Shown here one piece after another: positions 53,133 through 63,300 of a DNA stretch of 64,000 bases. The translations under genes and the position numbers were made by a program. The notes beneath the pieces are model-generated. The model saw nothing but the letters and a program-made list of their open reading frames with translations, did no database searches and was not told the origin of the DNA. This DNA comes from Gammaproteobacteria bacterium (GTDB taxonomy: Bacteria > Pseudomonadota > Gammaproteobacteria > Steroidobacterales > GCA-2729495). How positions within the stretch are numbered: position 1 is the stretch's first letter; the number at the start of each line of letters is the position of its first letter. Location of the stretch: positions 434,001 through 498,000 of the forward strand of contig JAUHYQ010000002.1 in the NCBI GenBank assembly GCA_030426355.1, written 5' to 3'.

Positions 53133-56100
53133 ATGTTTACTGCACTCATAGATTTATCGCTCCGTTACAAATTCCTGGTGCTGATCCTATTTGGCGTCGT
53201 TGGGTTTCTAGGATGGCGCGCGGTTACAACAGTGCCGATTGACGCGTTTCCCGATGTGACACCTGCCCAGGTCAATATTTACACCGAATCGCCTGGTTTG
53301 GCTGCGGAAGATGTGGAGCAGCTATTAACGTTTCCAATTGAGTCAGGTTTGGCCGGATTGCCAAAGGTCAAAGAAATCCGTTCGGTTAGTTTGTTTGGTT
53401 TGTCCTATGTCGCAATCTTTTTTGATGATGACATGGACATCTATTTTGCGCGGCAGTTGGTAAATGAGCGTTTGCAAGAAGTAGGGGAGCGAATACCAGA
53501 CGGTTATGGAACGCCTGAAATGGGCCCAAATACGTCCGGACTGGGGCAAGTGTATTGGTACACCCTCGAGCGGGCCGACGAGCAGCTAGCAAATAGCATC
53601 ACCGACATGGATTTACGCACCTTACAGGATTGGACGGTGCGGCTTATCTTACGTACCGCGCCAGGCGTTGATGACGTAATTTCGTGGGGAGGACAGGAGC
53701 AGCAATATCAAGTCGTTCTCGATCCGCTTCGGCTTATTAAGTACGGCGTGTCCTTTACAGAGGTTATGGAGGTTGTCGAAACCAACAACCGTCTCGTTGG
53801 GGGGCAGTACATCGATGTTGGTTCGGAGCAATACCTGGTTCGTGGGCTTGGACTGGTAAAGAATGAGGATGATCTGGGCCAAATCGTGGTTAAGGTCGAC
53901 GACGGCACGCCTGTCTATCTTCGTGACATTGCCACAATTTCCCCAGCCCCTGGCTTGCGCTTTGGCGCAGTAACGCGTGACGGTAAAGAAGTCGTTCTTG
54001 GAATGACGCTTTCCCGTTTAGGGGAAAACGCGAAAACCGTAGTAGATGCAGTTAAGGACAAGGTTTCTATTGTCCGAGACGCACTGCCTGATGGTGTCGT
54101 GCTTAAGCCGATCTACGAGAGAACAGAGCTTGTTGAAAAAGCGGTGGGCACCGCAACTGCCGCGTTGATTGAGGGCTCCATTCTTGTAGCCATTGTTCTG
54201 TATCTCTTCTTGGGTGAGTTACGTGCTGCGATCGTTGTTATTGCCGCATTACCAATGGCTATGTTGGTTGCCTTCATATTTATGGGACAAGCAGGTCTCT
54301 CCGCCAATTTGATGTCATTAGCGGGACTCGCGATCGGTATAGGAATGATGGTTGATGGTGCGGTGGTGGTAGTCGAAAACTCATTTAGGGTAATGAGTGA
54401 ACGGCTAAAACAAGGCGCCAAAGTAAACAGAACACAAGCGGTTTTGGCTGCGGCAACGGAAGTAGCAAATCCAGTCGCATTTGCAATTCTGATAATCATT
54501 GTTGTGTTTCTTCCGTTATTCAGTTTGGAAGGGCTCGAAGGAAAGCTCTTTAAACCGATGGCATTCAATATCAGTTTCGCTATGGCCGGCTCTCTTGTGC
54601 TGACTATGACGCTGATCCCGGTGTTGGCATCACTCTTGCTAAAGCCCCATGAAGAAAAAGATACGTGGCTTATGGCCTATTTAAAGCGGGTCTATGAGCC
54701 AACGCTCCTGTGGGCATTGACGAGGCGAAAACAGGTTGTCATGGCAGCAGGCGGGCTGCTCGTAGCCAGTCTGGCGTTATTCCCGTTTCTTGGAAAAGAA
54801 TTTATGCCGGAGCTGCAGGAAGGCTCGATTATGTGGAGGGTGACGTCGATACCTTCGGCCTCTCTGGATCAATCCATAGCCATTTCCAAGGACATCGAAC
54901 TCGCCCTAAATGAATTTCCGGAGGTGGATACAACCATAGCGATGATCGGCCGTGCTGAGAAGGGTGAAACAGCCGATGTCAATTACATGGAAATCTATAC
55001 GGCGCTGAAACCAGAGGATGAATGGGGAACAGACCGGTCGATCGAAGAGCTCGCAGATGAAATGCAGGAAGTGCTTGGGGTCGTGGTGCCAACGGCGGCT
55101 GTTTCATTCACGCAACCGATCCAGATGCGGGTCGAAGAACTCATTTCCGGCATTAGGGCCACTTTGGCCGCGAAATTGTATGGTGAGGACTTGGCGGAGC
55201 TGGATCGCCTGGCAGAGCAGGTGAAAGATGTAATTGCCGATGTGCCTGGCGTTGCAGATCTTTCGCTGGAAGCGAACATTGGTAAAACTCAGATACGTAT
55301 CGAGGTAAATAGAGAGCGACTAGCTCGATACGGGATGAACGCAGACGACGTTCTTACTATTGTTCGCAATGGGATAGGCAATGAACCAGTTTCGGCCTTG
55401 ATTCAGGGTGTAAAGCGTTTTGATATCACAGTAAGGCTGGCCGACAGATCCAAGGCCTCTGTGGAATCTGTACGGCAGATACCGTTGCGAACCGCTACCG
55501 GCGCAATCGTGCCACTGGGAGAAGTTGCCGATATTTCTATAGCCGAGGGTTACTCGTTTGTGCGGCGTGAACAATTGCAGCGATATGCAGTTGTGCAAAT
55601 GGATGTGCGCGGACGAGATGTGGACAGTTTCGTCAAAGAAGCATCAGCAGCGATCGAGTCTTCTATCGATCTGCCCCCAGGCTATTGGATAGAGTGGGGT
55701 GGTGCTTTTGCTAACCAACAAAGAGCGCTCGCGCGGCTTTCGCTGATTGTCCCGCTGACAATTTTCTTTATCTTTGTGCTTCTTTACACAGCGTTTAATT
55801 CGACGCGATTTGCGCTTCTTATTATTGCTAACGTGCCATTCGCCACTATCGGCGGGCTGATCTCGCTGTTTATAACCGGCCAATATTTGTCTGTGCCTTC
55901 TGCAATTGGCTTTATTACGGTATTTGGCGTGGCGATGTTAAATGGAATTGTTCTCGTTAGTTTCATTAACGAACTACGCGAGCAAGGATTGTCCGTCGCA
56001 GACGCGGTACGTAAAGGGGCAATGATGCGTTTACGACCTGTTCTGATGACCGCTTGCGTGGCCATCCTCGGATTGGTGCCGATGCTAATTTCGACAGGTG

Positions 56101-56258
56101 TGGGCGCAGAGACACAGCGACCGTTAGCGACAGTAGTAGTAGGCGGTCTAATAACCTCGACTGCCCTAACTTTGATATTGCTGCCGGTTATCTACGAATG
56201 GATTGAGCAACGCTTTTCGGGTGCGGTCAGGACAAGTGGAGCAGGTGAAGTATTATGA
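53133..56258 (+). CDS. Heavy-metal efflux RND pump (CzcA-like)
   Basis: 1041-aa inner-membrane proton-driven pump of the HME-RND class, which exports divalent cations such as Co, Zn or Cd. N-terminus LRYKFLVLILFGVVGFLGWRAVTTVPIDAFPDVTPAQVNIYTESPGLAAEDVEQLLTFPIE is typical; the TM4 motif is AGLAIGIGMMVDGAVVVVENSF with the metal/proton-relay Asp, and LGKEFMPELQEGSIMWRVTSIPSASL precedes the second periplasmic half. Twelve helices, full length. The metal specificity cannot be read from sequence. ATGA overlap with the next gene. Confidence 0.94.
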   Translation: MFTALIDLSLRYKFLVLILFGVVGFLGWRAVTTVPIDAFPDVTPAQVNIYTESPGLAAEDVEQLLTFPIESGLAGLPKVKEIRSVSLFGLSYVAIFFDDDMDIYFARQLVNERLQEVGERIPDGYGTPEMGPNTSGLGQVYWYTLERADEQLANSITDMDLRTLQDWTVRLILRTAPGVDDVISWGGQEQQYQVVLDPLRLIKYGVSFTEVMEVVETNNRLVGGQYIDVGSEQYLVRGLGLVKNEDDLGQIVVKVDDGTPVYLRDIATISPAPGLRFGAVTRDGKEVVLGMTLSRLGENAKTVVDAVKDKVSIVRDALPDGVVLKPIYERTELVEKAVGTATAALIEGSILVAIVLYLFLGELRAAIVVIAALPMAMLVAFIFMGQAGLSANLMSLAGLAIGIGMMVDGAVVVVENSFRVMSERLKQGAKVNRTQAVLAAATEVANPVAFAILIIIVVFLPLFSLEGLEGKLFKPMAFNISFAMAGSLVLTMTLIPVLASLLLKPHEEKDTWLMAYLKRVYEPTLLWALTRRKQVVMAAGGLLVASLALFPFLGKEFMPELQEGSIMWRVTSIPSASLDQSIAISKDIELALNEFPEVDTTIAMIGRAEKGETADVNYMEIYTALKPEDEWGTDRSIEELADEMQEVLGVVVPTAAVSFTQPIQMRVEELISGIRATLAAKLYGEDLAELDRLAEQVKDVIADVPGVADLSLEANIGKTQIRIEVNRERLARYGMNADDVLTIVRNGIGNEPVSALIQGVKRFDITVRLADRSKASVESVRQIPLRTATGAIVPLGEVADISIAEGYSFVRREQLQRYAVVQMDVRGRDVDSFVKEASAAIESSIDLPPGYWIEWGGAFANQQRALARLSLIVPLTIFFIFVLLYTAFNSTRFALLIIANVPFATIGGLISLFITGQYLSVPSAIGFITVFGVAMLNGIVLVSFINELREQGLSVADAVRKGAMMRLRPVLMTACVAILGLVPMLISTGVGAETQRPLATVVVGGLITSTALTLILLPVIYEWIEQRFSGAVRTSGAGEVL

Positions 56259-56692
56259 ATAAAATGATCGGGGCTACAAATATTCTGGTATGCACCGCGC
56301 TGCTAACGTCGGGGTGCTCGCTGGCAAACTATGACTTACTAGAGAAAAGTGACGCCAAGATTGAAACCGTTTCGGTGGCTAAAGCAAAATACTTGTATAC
56401 AAATGTATTCCAGGACGGCGAGAAGATCGTAATTTCAGGTACCGTAGCATTGGACAGCCCAGAAACAGCCTGGAACGCTCGTGGGCACTTAGATGTTTAC
56501 GTCCGCGACGACAGTGGGGACCTGCTGATGGCATCCCACACTCCTTATAGGCAGCATCATCGCATCGGGAAGCGAAATCAAGTCAAATACTATACGGCCG
56601 CGCGGCTGCTAGTTAAGGATGCTGTAACAATTACGTTGCGACATCATTTTGCTGAATTGTCGGTGCATGAATCAGTCCCAATTGCGAACTAA
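56255..56692 (+). CDS. Putative lipoprotein of the Czc operon (copy 1)
   Basis: 145 aa. The N-terminus MNKMIGATNILVCTALLTSGC ends in a lipobox (LTSGC). The mature part is of unknown family and has GHLDVYVRDDSGDLLMASHTPYRQHH and a His-rich end with LRHHFAEL. A related protein is encoded next (see copy 2): shared GH(L/V)DV, PYR..H and L.HH. Translationally coupled to czcA through ATGA. An outer-membrane or periplasmic metal-trapping role is plausible but only from context. Confidence 0.75.
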   Translation: MNKMIGATNILVCTALLTSGCSLANYDLLEKSDAKIETVSVAKAKYLYTNVFQDGEKIVISGTVALDSPETAWNARGHLDVYVRDDSGDLLMASHTPYRQHHRIGKRNQVKYYTAARLLVKDAVTITLRHHFAELSVHESVPIAN

Positions 56693-56704
56693 GCAATAGG
56701 CTAT

Positions 56705-57145
56705 ATGTCGAGCATATATATTTGTTGGAGAATGCATGTGATATTCAGGCAAAGCATAATTGCGGGGGCTAGCGCGCTAATATTGAGTGGCTGCGGGTTT
56801 GTTGATCAAAATTCGATTGATCGAAATATGGCTCGCGTCGAGACTAAGCCATCCAGCGAGCTTGTGTTTGAAAGTGTTAGCGTTACACGCCAAGGGGTGG
56901 GTATTGTTGTAAATGGTTCACTTCGGCATCGTCATGGCCGAACGGCTAGGGATATCCCTGGTCACGTAGATGTATTGGTGCTGAATTCTGATGGGGCGGT
57001 GATCGCGTCCGGCGCTGTCCCATATAGAGCCTCGCATGCCGGAACATCTGCCTGGGTTGAATTTGGCGTGCAAGCTTCGGTTGATGATGTTGCGCTTGTG
57101 CGGCTATCGCATCATGTGACCGACCATAAAATTACTCACGAATAA
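56705..57145 (+). CDS. Putative lipoprotein of the Czc operon (copy 2)
   Basis: 146 aa from the ATG at 56705; a GTG at 56738 with GGAG 7 nt upstream gives a neater lipoprotein signal (MIFRQSIIAGASALILSGC). Lipobox LSGC. It shares with copy 1 the pattern G-x-L...GHVDVLVLNSDGAVIASGAVPYRASH and LSHHV, so the pair looks like a diverged tandem duplication. Identity is low, about one residue in five to four by eye. Function unknown; likely periplasmic partner of the pump system. Confidence 0.7.
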   Translation: MSSIYICWRMHVIFRQSIIAGASALILSGCGFVDQNSIDRNMARVETKPSSELVFESVSVTRQGVGIVVNGSLRHRHGRTARDIPGHVDVLVLNSDGAVIASGAVPYRASHAGTSAWVEFGVQASVDDVALVRLSHHVTDHKITHE

Positions 57146-57163
57146 TAGAAGTGCTTTAATGTT

Positions 57164-58399
57164 ATGCCAGACAAATATGTTGGAAGACCATCAATTCGCC
57201 CCGCTTGTTTTTTCTTCGGAGTGGGTCGTTTACGGCGCAGAATGGCTCACTATATTTGCCCAGCATTTTTGCTGGCTGTCTTTTCGTGTTTTTCACCACC
57301 AAGTTACGGGAAGGAAGATGGGCCAAATTATTCATTAGTGTATACGGGTGAAACCTGGGCAAATACAAAAGGGGGCATAGATACCGGTACAGAATATGTC
57401 AGCGTTCTGGATTTCACCATGGATGCCGATCTGGGTTCGGGTACATTTTTCCTCTGGGGGTTTTATAGTAATAGTTCAGATCTGAGCGGACGACTTGTCG
57501 GGGATATACAAGCTGTATCAAGCATTGATAACTCTGAAGTGTTCCGTGTGCTTGAAGCTTGGTACAGCCACGATTTCGCTGGCGATACGGCATCAATCAA
57601 GGCTGGACTGGTTGACCTGAATTCCGAATTTGATGCTATTGAGCCAGCTAGCTTATTTGTGAACGGTTCACACGGGATTGGTGCTGATTTTTCTCAAACG
57701 GGGGAGAACGGCCCTTCTCTCTATCCATCTACTTCGCCGGCTGTTGTCGTTGAATTCGCGCCATGGGTTAATTGGTTTTTGCGGTTTGGTGCTTTTGACG
57801 CTATCCCGAACGATCCAGATAACCCAGACCGAATGAAGCTGTCGCTTGGGGATGGGGCATTGCTGGTAGGTGAGGCAAACTACGTCACCGACCTTGGGTT
57901 GCGTTTGGGCACCGGGGTTTGGGGCTACACTTCAAAGTTTAATACCAGCTATGCACCAATGACTCCGGGGGGTCGAGAAAGCGGTAATTGGGGGGCATAT
58001 ATATTCGCTTCAAGCGATCTTTATTCTACAGAAAACGATAATAAATTAAGCGGGTGGATTCGGTACGGATTTGCAGACAACACCGGCATCAACTTTCTTA
58101 AGTCATATTTGGGCACAGGGCTTGTGTACACGGGTCTCTTTCCTGCGAGACCGGAGGATGAGATAGGTTTTGCGATAGCTTCTGCGTTTATTGGCGACGA
58201 AGCCAAAAATGCCGCTCGAGCTGCGGGTGAACCGGTGTCCAATGCCGAAACCAGTATTGAGCTCACATATCGAGCGCAATTGACGGACTGGCTAGCCATT
58301 CAACCCGATATACAGTATGTCCTTAACCCTGGAGTCATTGGTGGGCTGAGTGATGCGCTCGTTATCGGTGTGCGCTTCGAAATGGCGCTGAACTTCTAA
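57164..58399 (+). CDS. OprB-family outer membrane porin
   Basis: About 411 aa (385 from the better start at 57242). The region MAHYICPAFLLAVFSCFSPPSYG is a good signal peptide, and ATG 57242 would begin it; the 26 residues added by 57164 look like leader only. The mature protein is a carbohydrate-selective porin: YTGETWANTKGGIDTGTEY, SIKAGLVDLNSEFDA, PSLYPSTSPAVVVEFAPW, and an end LAIQPDIQYVLNPGVIGGLSDALVIGVRFEMALNF. It would form a beta-barrel channel. Why a sugar-type porin follows a metal pump is unclear. Confidence 0.85.
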   Translation: MPDKYVGRPSIRPACFFFGVGRLRRRMAHYICPAFLLAVFSCFSPPSYGKEDGPNYSLVYTGETWANTKGGIDTGTEYVSVLDFTMDADLGSGTFFLWGFYSNSSDLSGRLVGDIQAVSSIDNSEVFRVLEAWYSHDFAGDTASIKAGLVDLNSEFDAIEPASLFVNGSHGIGADFSQTGENGPSLYPSTSPAVVVEFAPWVNWFLRFGAFDAIPNDPDNPDRMKLSLGDGALLVGEANYVTDLGLRLGTGVWGYTSKFNTSYAPMTPGGRESGNWGAYIFASSDLYSTENDNKLSGWIRYGFADNTGINFLKSYLGTGLVYTGLFPARPEDEIGFAIASAFIGDEAKNAARAAGEPVSNAETSIELTYRAQLTDWLAIQPDIQYVLNPGVIGGLSDALVIGVRFEMALNF

Positions 58400-58521
58400 T
58401 ATTGATCATTGGATAATAGAGTCTGGTGGAGGCTGCACCGGAGGAAATAGCCAAGTTCGACACCGTGATGGCTATGGTGCCTGACGGTACGGACATTTGC
58501 CCGTGACAGCTTCAATCTGTC

Positions 58522-59847
58522 TTAATGCCCATGCGTACTCGCCTTTGCGTTTCGACGCCTGCTTAGGAAGTATCTTTCGAAGGCAAAGATCACGATGATC
58601 GAGACGACCGCGATAATCACGATTGTAAGATCGGCCCGTCCCTTTATCATCAGAAAGGCCACAAGCGCAGAAGCATCCAGAACGATAGCGCTGACCAGCA
58701 CCCATGCCGTCGCACTGACATCCTCTCGCAGATACCTGAGCACACCCCAGTGGATGGCGATATCCATCACTAGATAGAAGATCGCTCCGAGCGAAGCTAT
58801 TCGACTTAGGTCGAAAAACGCGGCCAACGCTGCCGCCAGCACCACCGTGTATACCAGCGTATGTTTCTGAATATCCCCCGGCATGCCAAAGTGACTGTGC
58901 GGGATGATCTCCATCTCCGTCAGCATGGCGAGCATCCGGGAAACTGCGAAAACGCTGGCAAGAAGTCCTGACGCCGTGGCAATAATCGCGATGGCTACTG
59001 TGAACCAGACCCCATATTCTCCGGCCGTCGGCCGTGCTGCTTCGGCAAGAGCGTAGTCTTTCGCGTTCACTATTTCATCGATGTGTAGCGTTGAGCCAAC
59101 GCCTATTGCTACCAGCAGGTAAACAACCACGCAGATAGCCAGTGAGATCATGATCGCGCGGCCCACGTTCTTGTGCGGGTCCACGAGTTCGCCACCGCTA
59201 TTGGTAATTGTCGTGAAGCCCTTGTAGGCTAGAATGGCCAGCGCCACGCCTGCCAGAAAACCAGTAGCGGAAGTGTCTTCCCCTCTGCCGGTCGAGGCAG
59301 GCTCAAAAGAAAAACCGGACGCCCACAGCGCCATACCTGCGAAGGCTAGGATGCCACCGATCTTAAGTACAGCTGCGACTTTTGACACGGTTCCGATCAA
59401 CGCGTTACCTGAAATATTGATCACAAACGCGAGGACAATCAGCCCGACAGCCAGTATAGAAACCAGCCAGCCGGGTTGACCCACATCAAAAAGCTGCAGC
59501 GCGTAGGTTCCGAAGGTTCTCGCGACCAGGCTCTCGTTGATAATCATCGAGAAAGCCATCAACAGGGCGCAGCCGCCTGTCATCATCGACCTGCCGTAAG
59601 CGCGCTCAAGAATCATGGCGATGCCACCTGCTGACGGGTATTTGCTGGTGACTTTGATGTATGTGTATGCGCTGAAACCGCTGATGATGGCTGCCAGTAA
59701 AAAGGCTAATGGGAACAAGCTTCCGGCAAACTCTGCAACCTGACCTGTCAGCGCGAATATCCCGGCACCGATCATGACCCCGGTCCCCATCGCAACAGCA
59801 CCACCCAGACTAAGGCTGTTCGCTTTGTAGTGAGTCATACGTTCCAT
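58522..59847 (-). CDS. APC-superfamily amino acid permease
   Basis: 441-aa integral membrane protein with about twelve helices. SLGGAVAMGTGVMIGAGIFALTGQVAEFAGSLFPLAFLLAAIISGFSAYTY is the APC TM1–TM2 signature (unwound GAGIFAL), and FTTITNSGGELVDPHKNVGRAI is conserved too. Substrate unknown; could be an amino acid or a related cation–amine. ATG 59847 has AGAAGG 8 nt upstream and is preferred over GTG 59856. It lies at the end of the leftward Cus operon. Confidence 0.85.
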   Translation of the reverse strand: MERMTHYKANSLSLGGAVAMGTGVMIGAGIFALTGQVAEFAGSLFPLAFLLAAIISGFSAYTYIKVTSKYPSAGGIAMILERAYGRSMMTGGCALLMAFSMIINESLVARTFGTYALQLFDVGQPGWLVSILAVGLIVLAFVINISGNALIGTVSKVAAVLKIGGILAFAGMALWASGFSFEPASTGRGEDTSATGFLAGVALAILAYKGFTTITNSGGELVDPHKNVGRAIMISLAICVVVYLLVAIGVGSTLHIDEIVNAKDYALAEAARPTAGEYGVWFTVAIAIIATASGLLASVFAVSRMLAMLTEMEIIPHSHFGMPGDIQKHTLVYTVVLAAALAAFFDLSRIASLGAIFYLVMDIAIHWGVLRYLREDVSATAWVLVSAIVLDASALVAFLMIKGRADLTIVIIAVVSIIVIFAFERYFLSRRRNAKASTHGH

Positions 59848-59895
59848 TGCCGTCACCTTCTATTGGAATTGTGGAAAGGGCCTGAATTGAAAGTC

Positions 59896-60324
59896 CTACT
59901 GCCTCGGAAACCAGTAGTTTTTCATAAGCAGGAAACTGAAAGAGGTTGACCAGCCGATTAGCAATAGCCCATTCAATGTCTCGAGCCCGCTGATAATGCG
60001 CAGGTGCCTAAGCGGGAAAACGTCTCCAATGCCGAGGGATGTATACGTCACGGCGGAGTAGTAATAAAAGTCCATGTAGGTTGCCGTTTCTTTTCCGACA
60101 AGTTCACCGACCTCGAAGTGATTGCTTAACCAGGTATACGCGAAGGCGTAAGCACCGATTTCAGCGAGATGCACAACAAAAATCGCCGCGACAGCGAAAA
60201 GGACTATATGGGGCTTGCATACAGCGCACTGTGGGAGGCAAGCAGAAATTCCGCGTAGCGCGAGAAAGTGGAGCGTCAGTGTGAAGCTAATCAGTGTGAC
60301 GCTGGCGACAATCACTGTGTTCAT
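59896..60324 (-). CDS. Two-helix ion channel (Ion_trans_2 type)
   Basis: 142 aa. Hydrophobic helices flank a pore loop DFYYYSAVTYTSLGIGDVFPLRHLRIISGLETLNGLLLIGWS, the outer-helix–filter–inner-helix layout of bacterial K-channels. The filter reads TSLGIGD instead of TVGYGD, so selectivity may be altered. Its start overlaps the cusA-like stop by 4 nt (ATGA), so it is made with the pump. It may balance charge during metal efflux. Confidence 0.82.
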   Translation of the reverse strand: MNTVIVASVTLISFTLTLHFLALRGISACLPQCAVCKPHIVLFAVAAIFVVHLAEIGAYAFAYTWLSNHFEVGELVGKETATYMDFYYYSAVTYTSLGIGDVFPLRHLRIISGLETLNGLLLIGWSTSFSFLLMKNYWFPRQ

Positions 60325-63300
60325 AGCTGATCTCCATTTGGGGAGGTAGTCGAATTATCATCTTTGACGGGGTCAGTACGTTCGCGCCATTGCAAGACAA
60401 ATACGTAGATCACTGGTAATACCAGCAGACACAGAATTGTGGTCGTCAGCATCCCGCCGACCATGGGGGCTGCTATGCGCTGCATCACATCGGATCCGGT
60501 GCCACCGCCCAACATAATGGGGAGCAGCCCGACGATGGTTGATAACGCGGTCATTGCAACCGGGCGAACCCGTTTCGAAGTTCCCTCGTGTACAGCCTGA
60601 AGTATTTGCTCTGCAGACAATGACGCGCTGGGGGCTTCGCCACGCTGATGGGCGGCAATTTGTTTTTCTCGGTGTCGAGATACTGTTTCCTCAATAAATG
60701 TTAATACCAGTATGCCGGTTTCGACGGCGACACCTGCCAAAGCAATGAAGCCGACGGCAACAGCTACGGAGATATTAAAATTTGCCCAGTACACAAACCA
60801 GAACCCGCCGATCAGCGCGAAAGGCACTGAAATCATGACCACAGCGGGTGCGGAGACATTGCGAAAGTTTAAGTACAGCAGCAGAAAAATAAGAAATAGC
60901 GTGATCGGTATGACAATTTTCAAGCGGGCGTTGGCGCGTTCCATGTATTCAAATTGCCCTGACCAGCTGATCGTGTAACCGGCAGGAATATTGACCTGCT
61001 TATTGAGCACCTGCTTGGCTTGCGCGACAAAACCGCCGACGTCCGATGTCTTCAGGTCGACATACACCCAAGCGTTTGGCCGCGCATTTTCACTCTTGAT
61101 GGCGGGTGCCCCGCGTGTCAACCGAATGTTTGTAAGTTGCCCCAAAGGAATCTGTGCCCCCGTTGGTGTCGGCACCAGCACGCGTCTCAGACTGTCGGGG
61201 TTATCCCGAAGTTCTCGTGGATAGCGCAAATTAACCGGGTAACGTTCCAGACCCTCCACAGTTTCGGTAACACGCATGCCGCCCACTGCAGACATAATGA
61301 CATCTTGCACATCGCTGACGTTCAGCCCGTAGCGCGCTAATTCCGTACGGCGAATATCGATATCTAGAAAGTATCCACCTACAGCGCGGTCTCCAAAAGC
61401 CGATAGCGTATCCGGCATGGTTTTCATGGCCAGCTCAACATTCTCGGAAATCTGTTGCAGGATGGTCAGGTTGGGGCCACTAATTTTGATGCCGACGGGG
61501 GTTTTGATGCCGGTGGACAGCATGTCGATACGGGTTTTGATAGGCATCGTCCAGGCGTTGGCAAGCCCCGGAAATTTGATGGCTGCATCCATTTCCCTCA
61601 TCAAGTTTTGCGTACTTTTGTCAGGATTTGGCCAGGTATCGCGTGGCTTCAGGCGAACGATGGTTTCAATCATGGACAGAGGTGCTGGGTCGGTTGCTGT
61701 TTCCGCGCGTCCGACTTTGCCAAAAACCGACTCTACCTCCGGAAATGTGCGTAATATTTTATCGGTTTGTTGCAACAGTTCTTTTGCTTTGGTGATTGAA
61801 ATACCAGGAAGCGTGGTGGGCATATACAAAATATCGCCTTCGTCCAGCGGTGGCATAAACTCGCTGCCCAGCTGACTGACCGGATACCACGTCGCCGTAA
61901 GCAATATCACCATTACGCAGAGCGTCGTTTTGCGCCAGTACAAGACCAGATTCAAAGCCGGCCTGTGCACAGCGTGTAGCAGCCGGTTAACCGGGTTTTT
62001 CTCCTCTGGCATTATCTTGCCCCGGACCAAATAACCGGTGAGTAGCGGGGCAACGGTCACGGCCAGTACGGCCGCAGCGGCCATGGAGTAGCTACTGGTA
62101 AACGCCAGAGGCTTAAACAAGCGACCTTCCTGCGCTTCGAGCGTAAAGATCGCGAAATAGGAAACCACAATTATCAATAGCGCAAAAAACAAAGCCGGTC
62201 CGACCTCGCGGGCGGCTGCGCCGATGGCAGTCCAGCGTTCCGTGGCGCTTAGTTCGGCACCTTTCGCAGCGCGAGCCATTGCTAAATGCTTGTGCGCGTT
62301 TTCAGTGAGTACAATAGGGCCGTCGACCATGGCTCCGATAGCAATAGCGATCCCGCCGAGCGACATGATATTGGCATTTATGCCCTGCAACCGCATCGCG
62401 ATGAGTGCGATAAGGACACCCAAGGGCAGCACAATTATGGTTACCAGAGCGGATCGCATGTGCAAAAGAAAAAGCGCGCAGATCAGTGCGACCAGAGCAA
62501 ATTCAATCAACAGCGTCTTGCTCAAGTTATCAACGGCACTCTCGATAAGCGTTCCGCGGTCATAAACCGGTACAATCTCAACGCCTTCGGGCAGGCCGGT
62601 TTTGAGTTCCTCAAGCCGGTGCCTGATCCGCTTTATGGTCGACAACGCATTGTCACCATAGCGCATGATTACTATACCGCCGACCACCTCCCCAGTGCCG
62701 TCGAGTTCGGCTAGCCCCCGGCGCAATTCCGGTCCAATTTGGATGTTGGCGATGTCCTTTAAGCGGATCGGTGTGCCACGTGTGTCGACGCCAACCGTGA
62801 CGTGCTCGAGGTCTTCCAGCGACTGTATGTACCCCAAGCCTCGCACCATGTATTCGGTTTCAGCCATTTCAATCAGGCGGCCACCGATATCACTGTTTGA
62901 TCTTGCAATAGCCTGACGCACTTTGCCGATCGGAATGTTGTAGGCCGATAGCATGTTGGGGTCGACTTCCACCTGATACTGTTTGACATAGCCGCCGATG
63001 GATGCGACCTCGGCCACACCCGGGACCGTTTGTAACGGGTAGCGCAAATACCAGTCCTGAATCGTCCGCAATTCAGCTAGATCGTGCTGCCCGGTGCGAT
63101 CAACCAGTGCGTACTCGTAAACCCATCCCACCCCGGTAGCATCAGGGCCAAGACTTGGCGTCACTCCATCCGGCAATCGCCCGCTGACGAAATTCAGGTA
63201 TTCCAGCACGCGTGAACGTGCCCAATACATGTCAGTACCGTCTTCAAAAATAATGTAGACAAATGAAAAACCAAAGAACGAATAACCCCGCACGACTTGC

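Noticed and set aside
58420-58505. Short open frame ending KFDTVMAMVPDGTDICP
   Set aside because: It could be the tail of a lost gene, but it is only 28 codons, has no start with a ribosome site and matches no family I can name.
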